In this document: positions 56,737 through 64,000 of the stretch, piece after piece
Position numbering within the stretch: position 1 is the first letter of the stretch
Layout: each line of letters starts with the position of its first letter
Assembly (NCBI GenBank): GCA_963724365.1
Contig: CAVRUR010000001.1
Location: 124,001 to 188,000 of the forward strand
Source of the DNA: JALORV01 sp963724365
GTDB lineage: Bacteria > Pseudomonadota > Gammaproteobacteria > Burkholderiales > Burkholderiaceae_F
Direction: 5' to 3'
Length of the DNA: 64,000 nucleotides
Program-made: the position numbers and the translations under genes
Notes under the pieces: model-generated
What the model saw: only the letters and a program-made list of their open reading frames with translations
What the model was told of the DNA's origin: nothing
Databases searched by the model: none

Positions 56737-57132
56737 TTACGCGACGTAGCAGAGCACTTCGCCGCCGACGCCCTGGCTGCGGGCCCTGCGGTCGGTCATC
56801 ACGCCGCGCGAGGTCGAGACAATCGCCACGCCCAGGCCGTTCATCACGGCGGGAATATCGTCGCGGCCCTTGTAGACGCGCAGGCCCGGACGCGAAACGC
56901 GCTCGAGACTCTCGATGACCGGGCGGCCGGCGTAGTACTTCAGGCCGATGCGAAGTTCCGGCTTGCCGTCGTTGGCATGCACCTGGAAACCCTCGATGTA
57001 GCCCTCGTCCTTCAAGACCTGGGCAATGGCCACCTTGACTTTCGATGACGGCATCGCGACTTCCGGCTTCTCGACCCGCTGTGCATTGCGGATGCGGGTC
57101 AGCATGTCGGCGATGGGATCACTCATGCTCAT
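56737..57132 (-). CDS. rpsH: 30S ribosomal protein S8
   Basis: A 131-residue S8 (MSMSDPIADMLTRIRNAQRV), with SSKVKVAIAQVLKDEGYIEG and the end VSTSRGVMTDRRARSQGVGG. It binds the 16S central domain; in E. coli it represses the spc operon by binding near rplE. Confidence 0.98.
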   Translation of the reverse strand: MSMSDPIADMLTRIRNAQRVEKPEVAMPSSKVKVAIAQVLKDEGYIEGFQVHANDGKPELRIGLKYYAGRPVIESLERVSRPGLRVYKGRDDIPAVMNGLGVAIVSTSRGVMTDRRARSQGVGGEVLCYVA

Positions 57133-57145
57133 GTGCGTTCCTCGC

Positions 57146-57451
57146 TTACCAGCTGGCCTTGGTCAGGCCCGGGATATCGCCGCGCATCGCTGCTTCGCGG
57201 ATCTTGGCGCGGGCCATACCGAACTTGCGGAACGTGCCACGCGGACGGCCGGTCAGCGCGCAACGGTTGCGCAGCCGTACCGGGCTGGAATTGCGCGGCA
57301 ATGCCTGCAGCCGCTTCATTGCGTCCATGCGCTCGTCCATCGAACGCGTCTGGTCGTCGATGATGGACTTCAGTTCAGCGCGCCTGGCAGCGTGCTTCTT
57401 GACCGCTGCCTCACGCTTGGCTTCGCGGTTTATCAATGCGAGTTTCGCCAT
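57146..57451 (-). CDS. rpsN: 30S ribosomal protein S14
   Basis: A 101-residue S14 of the long type without zinc-binding cysteines: MAKLALINREAKREAAVKKH and CALTGRPRGTFRKFGMARAK with the end IREAAMRGDIPGLTKASW. It lies in the 30S head next to S3 and S10. Confidence 0.98.
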   Translation of the reverse strand: MAKLALINREAKREAAVKKHAARRAELKSIIDDQTRSMDERMDAMKRLQALPRNSSPVRLRNRCALTGRPRGTFRKFGMARAKIREAAMRGDIPGLTKASW

Positions 57452-57462
57452 TTTCCCCTCGC

Positions 57463-58002
57463 TTAATTGCGGAACGGGAACCGGAACGCAGCGAGAAGCG
57501 CCTTGGCTTCATCGTCCGATTTCGCGGTCGTCGTGATACTGATGTTCAGGCCCCGGAGCTTGTCGATCTTGTCGTACTCGATCTCCGGGAAGATGATCTG
57601 TTCCTTCAGGCCGATGTTGTAGTTGCCCCGGCCATCGAAGGCGCGACCCGACACGCCGCGGAAGTCCCGCACGCGCGGCAGAGCGACGGTGACCAGTCGG
57701 TCGAGGAACTCGTACATCCGCTCGCCACGCAGCGTCACCATGGTGCCGATTGCCAGGCCTTCGCGGATCTTGAAGTTCGCGATCGCCTTGCGCGCCTTGG
57801 TCACGACCGGCTTCTGCCCGGCGATCTTCGTCAGGTCGCCGACCGCCATGTCGATGTTCTTCTTGTCATTGACCGCCTCGCCGACGCCCATGTTCAGCGT
57901 GATCTTCGCGATGCGCGGAACCTGCATCACGGTCTTGTAGCCGAACTTGGTCATCAGCTCGGGCACGACTTTCTCGCGGTACTGGGTGTGCAAACGCGCC
58001 AT
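57463..58002 (-). CDS. rplE: 50S ribosomal protein L5
   Basis: A 179-residue L5: KVVPELMTKFGYKTVMQVPR, KITLNMGVGEAVNDKKNID and FPEIEYDKIDKLRGLNISIT. It binds 5S rRNA and contacts P-site tRNA. In E. coli this is the control point for S8 repression; I cannot confirm that site here. Confidence 0.98.
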   Translation of the reverse strand: MARLHTQYREKVVPELMTKFGYKTVMQVPRIAKITLNMGVGEAVNDKKNIDMAVGDLTKIAGQKPVVTKARKAIANFKIREGLAIGTMVTLRGERMYEFLDRLVTVALPRVRDFRGVSGRAFDGRGNYNIGLKEQIIFPEIEYDKIDKLRGLNISITTTAKSDDEAKALLAAFRFPFRN

Positions 58003-58014
58003 GTCCAGTTCCCC

Positions 58015-58335
58015 TTACAGCTTCGCGCCGACGACGGCGCCGTTGCTCTTGAAAACGCGCACTTTCTTGCCCTCAACCTGCTTGAAACCGACGCGGTCAC
58101 CCTTGCTGGTCGACGGGTTGAAGAGCATCACGTTCGACTGATCGATCGGCATCGTCTTGTCGGTGATGCCGCCGGCCACGCCCTTCATCGGGTTCGGTCG
58201 AACATGCTTCTTGACGATGTTGATGCCCTCGATCACGAGGTGCGACTCATCGACACGGCTCAGCACGACGCCGCGCTTGCCCTTGTCCCTGCCTGCGATG
58301 ACGACGACCTCGTCGCCCTTGCGGATGCGTTCCAT
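58015..58335 (-). CDS. rplX: 50S ribosomal protein L24
   Basis: A 106-residue KOW-domain protein: IRKGDEVVVIAGRDKGKRGV, VLSRVDESHLVIEGINIVKK and HVRPNPMKGVAGGI. It initiates 50S assembly. It lies 13 bases after rplN and 12 before rplE. Confidence 0.97.
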   Translation of the reverse strand: MERIRKGDEVVVIAGRDKGKRGVVLSRVDESHLVIEGINIVKKHVRPNPMKGVAGGITDKTMPIDQSNVMLFNPSTSKGDRVGFKQVEGKKVRVFKSNGAVVGAKL

Positions 58336-58348
58336 GTCCGCGTTCCTC

Positions 58349-58717
58349 CTACAGAACTTCCGGTGCCAGCGACACGATCTTCATGAAGCGCTCGGTGCGC
58401 AGTTCGCGCGTGACCGGGCCGAAGATGCGGGTGCCGATGGGCTCCAGCTTGGCGTTGAGAAGTACCGCCGCGTTGTTGTCGAACTTGATCGCCGAGCCGT
58501 CGCCGCGGCGCAAGCCCTTGGCCGTGCGCACGACGACGGCGCTGTAGACCTCGCCCTTCTTGACGCGACCGCGCGGCGCACACTCCTTGATCGTCACCTT
58601 GATGACGTCGCCGATGTGCGCGTAGCGGCGCTTGGAGCCGCCCAACACCTTGATACACATCACCGAACGTGCGCCGGTGTTGTCGGCGACGTCGAGCATC
58701 GTCTGCATCTGAATCAT
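58349..58717 (-). CDS. rplN: 50S ribosomal protein L14
   Basis: From ATG 58717 (MIQMQTMLDVADNTGARSVM) a 122-residue L14 with CIKVLGGSKRRYAHIGDVIK, VTIKECAPRGRVKKGEVYSA and the usual end TRELRTERFMKIVSLAPEVL. The frame is open to 58855, but that part has no homology. A 266-base gap with a promoter separates it from rpsQ. Confidence 0.97.
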   Translation of the reverse strand: MIQMQTMLDVADNTGARSVMCIKVLGGSKRRYAHIGDVIKVTIKECAPRGRVKKGEVYSAVVVRTAKGLRRGDGSAIKFDNNAAVLLNAKLEPIGTRIFGPVTRELRTERFMKIVSLAPEVL

Positions 58718-58983
58718 GGCTTTTCGATCCCAACTTGAACCGTCGGACCGAGCCTTGAGGGCTCGACACAACAGCCAGTCTTGGTCCCGTCCGGGTTGAG
58801 GAACCCGCCGTGCGTTCGTCCTGTGCCCCGCCGCCGGCGGGGGGACGAAGCGCACCTGCGCGCTCCGGAAAACTGCTCACTGACTACTCTTGCCTGCTGC
58901 CTTGCATGCCTTACGTCGAGAGGTAACGACCTGAGCGGCGGAAAGCCAGTAAGTATATCCGCTTTTGCCGCATCGCGGCAAGC
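58718..58983 (-). other. Long leader between rpsQ and rplN
   Basis: The 266-base gap holds no supported gene. Besides the promoter at its upstream end it has a GC hairpin, CCCCGCC/GGCGGGG at 58826-58842, in the middle of the leader. The transcript from the promoter would have a 5' leader of more than 200 bases. Confidence 0.6.
58952..58981 (-). promoter_or_regulatory. Candidate sigma70 promoter for rplN and the spc genes
   Basis: On the minus strand TTGCCG (58981-58976) and TATACT (58957-58952) are separated by 18 bases, matching the -35 and -10 consensus at four and five of six positions. The -35 is also one arm of a seven-pair hairpin, TTGCCGC/GCGGCAA (58965-58981), that directly follows the rpsQ stop. 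Confidence 0.6.
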
Positions 58984-59253
58984 CTAGATGGCCTGAGCCG
59001 CCTCGACCACGCGCGTGACTGTCCAGCTCTTGGTCCGGGAAATCGGCCGGCCCTCGGAAATCTCGACGATGTCGCCTTCCTTCAGCGCGTCGGTCTCGTC
59101 GTGCGCGTGATACTTGTTCGACTTGACGACGTACTTGCCGTAGACCGGGTGCTTGACACGTCGCTCGACCAGGACGGTCACGGACTTGTCCATCTTGTTG
59201 CTGACAACCTTGCCTACCAGCGTGCGCGTCAGCGATTTCTTCTCAGCGTTCAT
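58984..59253 (-). CDS. rpsQ: 30S ribosomal protein S17
   Basis: An 89-residue OB-fold protein: LTRTLVGKVVSNKMDKSVTV, LVERRVKHPVYGKYVVKSNK and GDIVEISEGRPISRTKSWTV. Its start overlaps the rpmC stop by four bases. It is last in the S10 operon. Confidence 0.98.
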   Translation of the reverse strand: MNAEKKSLTRTLVGKVVSNKMDKSVTVLVERRVKHPVYGKYVVKSNKYHAHDETDALKEGDIVEISEGRPISRTKSWTVTRVVEAAQAI

Positions 59254-59444
59254 TTGGCGGTCGCCTTCTGCGCGAGCACGGTCCGCACCCGCGCGATGTC
59301 GCGCCGGGTGTTGCGGATCTGGCTCGTGTTCTGCAATTGCTGCGTGGCCTTCTGCATGCGCAGGGAAAAATGCGCCTTCTGCAGTTCCTGCAGCTCCTTG
59401 GTCAGCGCGTCAGCATCCTTCGCGCGCATTTCCTTGACGTTCAT
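59250..59444 (-). CDS. rpmC: 50S ribosomal protein L29
   Basis: A 64-residue helical hairpin: MNVKEMRAKDADALTKELQE, LQKAHFSLRMQKATQQLQNT and RNTRRDIARVRTVLAQKA. It lies at the tunnel exit where trigger factor and SRP dock. Confidence 0.97.
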   Translation of the reverse strand: MNVKEMRAKDADALTKELQELQKAHFSLRMQKATQQLQNTSQIRNTRRDIARVRTVLAQKATAK

Positions 59445-59456
59445 CGTCCGGTCTCC

Positions 59457-59873
59457 TTAGGCGCCGAGCTGACGCACGACAAACGTGGTCTTCAGCGGCA
59501 ACTTGGCCGCTGCGAGCGCAAACGCCTCGCGCGCCAGTGTCTCTGTCACGCCGTCGAGTTCATAAACCACATTGCCGGGCCGCACTTCGGCGACCCAGTA
59601 TTCGGGGTTGCCCTTGCCGTTGCCCATGCGAACCTCGGCCGGCTTCTGCGAAATCGGCTTGTCCGGGAACACGCGGATCCAGACGCGGCCACCACGCTTG
59701 ATGTGGCGGCTGATCGCACGACGCGCCGCTTCGATCTGTCGTGCGGTCAGGCGGCCGCGCTCGGTGACCTTCAGTCCGAACTCGCCGAAGGAAACATGGG
59801 CCCCGCGCAGCGCGAGCCCGCGGTTACGGCCCTTTTGCTCCTTGCGGTACTTGCGACGAGCAGGTTGCAGCAT
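59457..59873 (-). CDS. rplP: 50S ribosomal protein L16
   Basis: A 138-residue L16: MLQPARRKYRKEQKGRNRGL, ARRAISRHIKRGGRVWIRVF and MGNGKGNPEYWVAEVRPGNV. RMGNGKG is the loop near A-site tRNA. The position of the Arg hydroxylated by YcfD-type oxygenases in E. coli is present. It follows rpsC by three bases. Confidence 0.98.
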   Translation of the reverse strand: MLQPARRKYRKEQKGRNRGLALRGAHVSFGEFGLKVTERGRLTARQIEAARRAISRHIKRGGRVWIRVFPDKPISQKPAEVRMGNGKGNPEYWVAEVRPGNVVYELDGVTETLAREAFALAAAKLPLKTTFVVRQLGA

Positions 59874-59876
59874 GGC

Positions 59877-60770
59877 TTACTCTCCGTCTTTCGCGCCGCC
59901 CTCGGTCGGCGTCTTGGCCGCCACCTTGCGCACACGCTTGACGACCGGCTTGGCCGCGTCGTCCTTGGGCTTCTCGACGACCGGTGCCGTGGTTTCGACC
60001 TTGACTTCGGCGGTCTTGCGCGGGCGCTTGGCCGGCGCCTTGCCTGCCGGGCGGCTGTCGGGACGACCTTCGCCGCGGCGCGGACGACGGTCTTCACGAT
60101 CCGGTGCCGGCGTGGCGTCGGTCGCCGCGGGCGCTTCGTTGCGACCCAGCGTATCGCCCTTGTAAACCCAGCACTTGACGCCGATGACGCCGTACGTGGT
60201 CTTGGCTTCCGAGAAGCCGTAGTCGATGTCCGCACGCAACGTGTGCAGCGGAACACGGCCCTCGCGATACCACTCGGTCCGGGCGATCTCGATGCCGTTC
60301 AGGCGACCCGCGCTCATGATCTTGATGCCCTGGGCGCCGAGCCGCATCGCGTTCTGCATCGCACGCTTCATTGCGCGGCGGAACATGATGCGCTTCTCGA
60401 GCTGTTGAGTGATCGAGTCGGCGATCAGCTGGGCATCCAGCTCCGGCTTGCGGATTTCCTCGATATTGACGTGCACCGGCACGCCGAGCATTTTCTGCAG
60501 CGTCGCCTTGAGCGACTCGATGTCCTCGCCCTTCTTGCCGATGACCACACCCGGACGTGCCGAGTAGATCGTGATGCGCGCGTTCTTCGCCGGACGCTCG
60601 ATCAGGATGCGACCAACCGAAGCGCTACGCAGCTTCTTACGCAGGAACTCGCGGACCTTGAGGTCCTCCTGCAGCATCTTCGGGAACGCCGGACCGGTGG
60701 CAAACCAGCGCGAGCCCCAGTTACGCGTAACGGGGAGTCGGAAGCCGGTCGGATTGATCTTTTGACCCAT
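59877..60770 (-). CDS. rpsC: 30S ribosomal protein S3 with long charged C-terminal extension
   Basis: S3 forms the mRNA entry site. The first 215 residues are standard: MGQKINPTGFRLPVTRNWGS, the KH domain (VIGKKGEDIESLKATLQKML) and GVIGVKCWVYKGDTLGRNEA. The 297-residue total exceeds the 233 of E. coli. The extra tail of about 80 residues alternates acidic and basic Pro/Ala/Lys-rich stretches (RPRRGEGRPDSR, KAPAKRPRKTAEVK, KRVRKVAAK). The frame is continuous to a normal stop before rplP. Confidence 0.97.
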   Translation of the reverse strand: MGQKINPTGFRLPVTRNWGSRWFATGPAFPKMLQEDLKVREFLRKKLRSASVGRILIERPAKNARITIYSARPGVVIGKKGEDIESLKATLQKMLGVPVHVNIEEIRKPELDAQLIADSITQQLEKRIMFRRAMKRAMQNAMRLGAQGIKIMSAGRLNGIEIARTEWYREGRVPLHTLRADIDYGFSEAKTTYGVIGVKCWVYKGDTLGRNEAPAATDATPAPDREDRRPRRGEGRPDSRPAGKAPAKRPRKTAEVKVETTAPVVEKPKDDAAKPVVKRVRKVAAKTPTEGGAKDGE

Positions 60771-60777
60771 GGATCAC

Positions 60778-61131
60778 CTATTTCTTCGGTTTGGCGTCGC
60801 CGACCGTCACAAAGATGTGGCAGGTCTGTTTGCCGATGCGCGCGCCGCGCCCCTTGGCCCGCGCCGAAAATCGGCGCAGCGTTGCTGCCTTTTCCACCAG
60901 GATGCCGGTGACGCGCAGCTCGTCGATGTCGGCGCCGTCGTTGTGCTCGGCATTGGCAATAGCCGACTGGAGCGCCTTCCTGATGATCCCGGCTGCCTTC
61001 TTCTGCGTGAAGCCCAGGATATTCAGCGCCTTGTCGACCGGCTTGCCGCGAATCAGGTCGGCAACAAGCCGACCCTTCTGGGCCGACAGTCGTACTCCAC
61101 GCACCGATGCAGTCGTTTCCATCGTCATCAC
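60778..61131 (-). CDS. rplV: 50S ribosomal protein L22
   Basis: A 117-residue L22 (ATG 61131; an ATG three codons later at 61122 is equally possible). TASVRGVRLSAQKGRLVADL, AAGIIRKALQSAIANAEHND and RRFSARAKGRGARIGKQTCH are typical. The beta-hairpin tip lines the exit tunnel. It starts one base after rpsS ends. Confidence 0.97.
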   Translation of the reverse strand: MMTMETTASVRGVRLSAQKGRLVADLIRGKPVDKALNILGFTQKKAAGIIRKALQSAIANAEHNDGADIDELRVTGILVEKAATLRRFSARAKGRGARIGKQTCHIFVTVGDAKPKK

Positions 61132-61132
61132 C

Positions 61133-61417
61133 TTACTTCTTTGCCACGACGGCCTTCTTGTCCGCCGCGTGACCCTTGAAGGTCCGGGTCAGTGCAAACT
61201 CGCCGAGCTTGTGACCGACCATGTTTTCGTTGATGTAGACCGGCACATGCTGCTTGCCGTTGTGCACGGCGATCGTCAGGCCGATGAACTCCGGCAGGAT
61301 CATCGAGCGACGCGACCAGGTCTTGATCGGCTTCTTGTCGCGGGTGGCCTGCGCCGTTTCGACTTTCTTCAGTAGATGCCCGTCGACAAACGGGCCCTTT
61401 TTCAGAGAACGAGACAT
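61133..61417 (-). CDS. rpsS: 30S ribosomal protein S19
   Basis: A 94-residue S19: MSRSLKKGPFVDGHLLKKVE, WSRRSMILPEFIGLTIAVHN and VPVYINENMVGHKLGEFALT. It lies in the 30S head at the A-site finger. It follows rplB by ten bases. Confidence 0.98.
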   Translation of the reverse strand: MSRSLKKGPFVDGHLLKKVETAQATRDKKPIKTWSRRSMILPEFIGLTIAVHNGKQHVPVYINENMVGHKLGEFALTRTFKGHAADKKAVVAKK

Positions 61418-61427
61418 TCAGGACCCC

Positions 61428-62252
61428 TTACTTGCGACGGCGCTGCACGATCATCGTGTCGGTGCGCTTGTTGTTGCGGGTTCGATAACCCTTGGCCAGC
61501 TGACCCCACGGGCTGACCGGATCGCGCTTGGTGCCGGTACGGCCCTCGCCGCCGCCGTGCGGGTGATCGACGGGGTTCATCGCCACGCCGCGAACGGTCG
61601 GCCGCACGCCGCGCCAGCGCATCGCACCGGCCTTGCCGATCTGGCGCAGGTTGTTCTCTTCGTTGCCGACCTCGCCGATCGTTGCGCGGCAATCGATCAG
61701 CACGCGGCGGATTTCACCGGATCGCAGCCGCAACTGCGCGTAGGTGCCCTCGCGAGCGAGCAGCTGTACCGACGTGCCGGCGGCACGCGCCAGCTGCGCA
61801 CCCTTGCCCGGCAGCATCTCGACGCAATGCACAGTCGTGCCGACCGGGATATTGCGCAGGGGCAGCGTATTACCGACCCGGATCGGAGCTTCGTTGCCGC
61901 TCATCAGCTGGGCGCCGACCGTCACGCCCTTGGGCGCAATGATGTAGCGCCGCTCGCCGTCGCCATAGACCAGCAGGGCGATATGAGCCGAGCGGTTGGG
62001 GTCGTACTCCAGCCGCTCGACCTTGGCCGGCACGCCGTCCTTGGTCCGCTTGAAGTCAATGACCCGATAGTGCTGCTTGTGGCCACCGCCCATGTGGCGT
62101 GTCGTGATGCGGCCGGCATTGTTGCGGCCGGACGAACGCGTCTTCTTCTCGAGCAGGCCCGCGAATGGCTTGCCCTTGTGCAGGTTTTCGTTGACGACCT
62201 TGACCAGCCCGCGCCGGCCGGCAGACGTCGGTTTGACCTTGACGAGAGCCAT
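61428..62252 (-). CDS. rplB: 50S ribosomal protein L2
   Basis: A 274-residue L2: MALVKVKPTSAGRRGLVKVV, the SH3-like domain and the signature VAMNPVDHPHGGGEGRTGTK, whose His supports peptidyl transferase function. Its start overlaps the rplW stop by one base. Confidence 0.98.
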   Translation of the reverse strand: MALVKVKPTSAGRRGLVKVVNENLHKGKPFAGLLEKKTRSSGRNNAGRITTRHMGGGHKQHYRVIDFKRTKDGVPAKVERLEYDPNRSAHIALLVYGDGERRYIIAPKGVTVGAQLMSGNEAPIRVGNTLPLRNIPVGTTVHCVEMLPGKGAQLARAAGTSVQLLAREGTYAQLRLRSGEIRRVLIDCRATIGEVGNEENNLRQIGKAGAMRWRGVRPTVRGVAMNPVDHPHGGGEGRTGTKRDPVSPWGQLAKGYRTRNNKRTDTMIVQRRRK

Positions 62253-62569
62253 TACTTCACCTCTTGCGCGAAGTTGATTTCCTGACCCTCTTTGAGGCAG
62301 ACGTACGCCTTGCGTACATTGCCGCGCTTGCCGGTGAAACGGCCGAAGCGCTTGCTCTTGCCCTTCTGGTTCAGGATGGAAACCTTGTCGACCTGCACCT
62401 TGAAAAGGTGCTCGACGGCGGCCTTGACTTCGTTCTTGGTGGCGTCCTGCATCACACGGAACGCGACCTGGTCGTTCTTCTCACCAATCATCGTGCTCTT
62501 CTCGGAAACGATGGGCGCGAGCAGCACGGTGTACAGACGGTCCTGACGGGTCGGCGTGCTCATCCCCAC
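62252..62569 (-). CDS. rplW: 50S ribosomal protein L23
   Basis: A 105-residue L23: RLYTVLLAPIVSEKSTMIGE, KNEVKAAVEHLFKVQVDKVS and GKSKRFGRFTGKRGNVRKAY. It is the main docking site for SRP and trigger factor. It overlaps the rplD end by ten bases. Confidence 0.98.
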   Translation of the reverse strand: MGMSTPTRQDRLYTVLLAPIVSEKSTMIGEKNDQVAFRVMQDATKNEVKAAVEHLFKVQVDKVSILNQKGKSKRFGRFTGKRGNVRKAYVCLKEGQEINFAQEVK

Positions 62570-63180
62570 ATCTCCTCGAGCTTGGCGATCGCCGGCTTGG
62601 TCACGATCACCTTCTTGTAGTGGATCAGCGACAGCGGGTCCGCGTAGCGCGGCTCGACGATCAGGACGTTTTTCAGGTTGCGCGACGCGAGGTACAGGTT
62701 TTCGTCGACGGTGTCCGTGATGATCAGCACCGACTCCAGGCCCATCGCCTTCAACTTCTCGGCGAGCAGCTTCGTCTTCGGTGAATCGACCGCGAGACCA
62801 TCGACGACGGCGATGCGGCCGTCACGCGCCAGCTTTGACAGAATCGACGTCATGCCTGCGCGGTACATCTTCTTGTTCACCTTGTGCGAGAAATTCTCGT
62901 CGGGCGAGTTCGGGAACGCGCGGCCACCACCGCGCCAAATCGGGCTCGACGTCATCCCGGCGCGAGCGCGGCCGGTCCCCTTCTGACGCCACGGCTTACG
63001 CGTGGAATGCTTGACCGTCGTCCGGTCCTTCTGCGAGCGCGTGCCCTGGCGCGCGTTGGCCTGATAGGCGACGACGATCTGGTGCACCAGCGCTTCGTTG
63101 AATTCGCGCCCGAAAAGCGTCTCCGGCGCGGACGTCGTGCCGTCGGACTGGCCCTGGGCGTTCAGTAGCTTGAGTTCCAT
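62560..63180 (-). CDS. rplD: 50S ribosomal protein L4
   Basis: A 206-residue L4: MELKLLNAQGQSDGTTSAPE, the tunnel loop RQGTRSQKDRTTVKHSTRKP, WRQKGTGRARAGMTSSPIW and the C-terminal VEPRYADPLSLIHYKKVIVT. In E. coli L4 represses the S10 operon through its leader; the leader upstream of rpsJ is outside this window. Confidence 0.98.
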   Translation of the reverse strand: MELKLLNAQGQSDGTTSAPETLFGREFNEALVHQIVVAYQANARQGTRSQKDRTTVKHSTRKPWRQKGTGRARAGMTSSPIWRGGGRAFPNSPDENFSHKVNKKMYRAGMTSILSKLARDGRIAVVDGLAVDSPKTKLLAEKLKAMGLESVLIITDTVDENLYLASRNLKNVLIVEPRYADPLSLIHYKKVIVTKPAIAKLEEMWG

Positions 63181-63192
63181 TGCGCCCTCTCC

Positions 63193-63864
63193 TTAGGCCT
63201 TGGCCGTTGCTTTGGCCTTGGCAGCCGGACGCACGATCACGTTGCCACCGGCCGCGCCGGGGACGGCGCCCTTGATGAGCAACAGCCCGCGCTCTGCATC
63301 GATGCGCGCGATCACCAGATTCTGGGTCGTGCGCTGTTCGTCGCCGAGGTGGCCAGCCATGCGCTTGCCTGGAAACACCCGGCCCGGATCCTGCCGGTTG
63401 CCGATCGAGCCCGGCGCGTTGGTCGACACGGAGTTGCCGTGCGTGGCGCGGTTCGACGAGAAGTGGTGGCGCTTGATGGCGCCCGCAAATCCCTTGCCGA
63501 TGGTGACCCCGGTGACATCGACCTTCTGGCCTACGCTGAAGGTATCGACACCGATTGCGGTGCCCGCCTTCATCTCGGCGACTTTGGCAGCGTCGAGTCG
63601 GAACTCGCGCAGAACCGAGGCTGCCTCGACGCCGGACTTGGCGTAGTGGCCCGCCTGGGGCTTGGCGACACGGGATGACTTGCGGGTGCCGTAGGCGACC
63701 TGGACCGCGGTGTAGCCGTCGGTCTCAGCCGTCTTGACCTGGCTGACGCGGTTGTTCGACACATCGAGCACTGTGACCGGAACGGATTCCCCGTCATCGG
63801 TGAAGATGCGCGTCATGCCGACTTTTCGGCCCAGCAAGCCGAGCGTCGAGCGAGCTTCGCTCAT
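63193..63864 (-). CDS. rplC: 50S ribosomal protein L3
   Basis: From ATG 63864 (MSEARSTLGLLGRKVGMTRI), preceded by GGAGAT at good spacing, a 223-residue L3. KGFAGAIKRHHFSSNRATHG and SIGNRQDPGRVFPGKRMAGH are the signature, the latter near the peptidyl transferase centre. An ATG four codons upstream (63876) is the alternative. It is the first ribosomal gene seen; rpsJ is not in the window. Confidence 0.97.
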   Translation of the reverse strand: MSEARSTLGLLGRKVGMTRIFTDDGESVPVTVLDVSNNRVSQVKTAETDGYTAVQVAYGTRKSSRVAKPQAGHYAKSGVEAASVLREFRLDAAKVAEMKAGTAIGVDTFSVGQKVDVTGVTIGKGFAGAIKRHHFSSNRATHGNSVSTNAPGSIGNRQDPGRVFPGKRMAGHLGDEQRTTQNLVIARIDAERGLLLIKGAVPGAAGGNVIVRPAAKAKATAKA

Positions 63865-64000
63865 TCTTATCTCCATTCCCGGCTTCGATTGGCCAGGACC
63901 AAAATTCCGCGTTGTGCGCTGCGCCTGTGGCGGCGCGCTCCGCGTTCAAGCATCCGGGGCGAAAGTCGTTTCAACCCGTCGGGTGCGGAAAGCCTGCGAT
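63865..64000 (-). other. Upstream region of rplC
   Basis: About 136 bases upstream of the chosen rplC start hold only its ribosome binding site. No end of rpsJ is visible, so the rpsJ-rplC spacer is longer than this. I see no clear promoter or terminator in it. Confidence 0.5.

Overview
The window is high-GC bacterial chromosome, most likely from a betaproteobacterium near Burkholderiales. That placement is inferred from gene content and order: mlaFEDACB, an ABC-2 exporter, a bolA-like gene, murA and hisGDCBHAF in one run; pilMNOPQ divergent from mrcA; aroK-aroB-dgt next to gltB; cytochrome c4, engB and hemB; and a continuous S10-spc-alpha ribosomal cluster. No 16S gene or other decisive marker is present. 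I see no prophage, integron, CRISPR array, tRNA or rRNA.

Layout. 1-15 kb (minus strand): phospholipid-transport genes (mla), an ABC-2 exporter, a bolA-like gene, murA and the histidine pathway down to a truncated hisF at the left edge. A plus-strand double-thioredoxin gene sits between hisA and hisF. 15-19 kb: glycine-zipper lipoprotein, amino-acid binding protein, thioesterase and a c-type cytochrome, then gltD, a small membrane protein and gltB (to 24.2 kb). 24-30 kb: a degenerate REP-type transposase, dgt, aroB, aroK and a broken Ig-like lipoprotein gene. 30-35 kb: pilQPONM. 35-42.5 kb (mixed strands): mrcA, cyaY, lptM, lysA, msrQ/msrP and guaC. 42.5-47.7 kb: cytochrome c4, engB, hemB, a CorA-type transporter, a secreted protein of unknown function, hslR and cutA. 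47.7-49.5 kb: a second ABC-2 exporter. 49.5-64 kb (minus strand): rplQ back to rplC, with rpoA, secY and infA; rpsJ is not in the window.

Quality. Three stretches (about 3.2-6.4, 27.9-29.3 and 38.8-42.3 kb) carry clusters of single-base indels that break hisB, hisC, hisD, hisG, the Ig-like gene, lysA, msrQ, msrP and guaC. The fragments keep family-typical protein sequence, and in the his stretch nearly all indels are one-base insertions. I read these as assembly or read errors rather than decay, but only reads can decide. Elsewhere long genes such as gltB, mrcA and pilQ are intact.

Novelty. Most of the window is housekeeping and I do not see a convincing unknown system. The points most worth a second look are a second, diverged copy of the end of gltD; paired hairpins jammed against the hisH start; a transposase-like protein that lost both HUH histidines yet lies beside a REP-like palindrome; an unknown membrane protein between gltB and gltD; an internal promoter and structured spacers in the ribosomal cluster; and the antisense thioredoxin gene splitting hisA from hisF.
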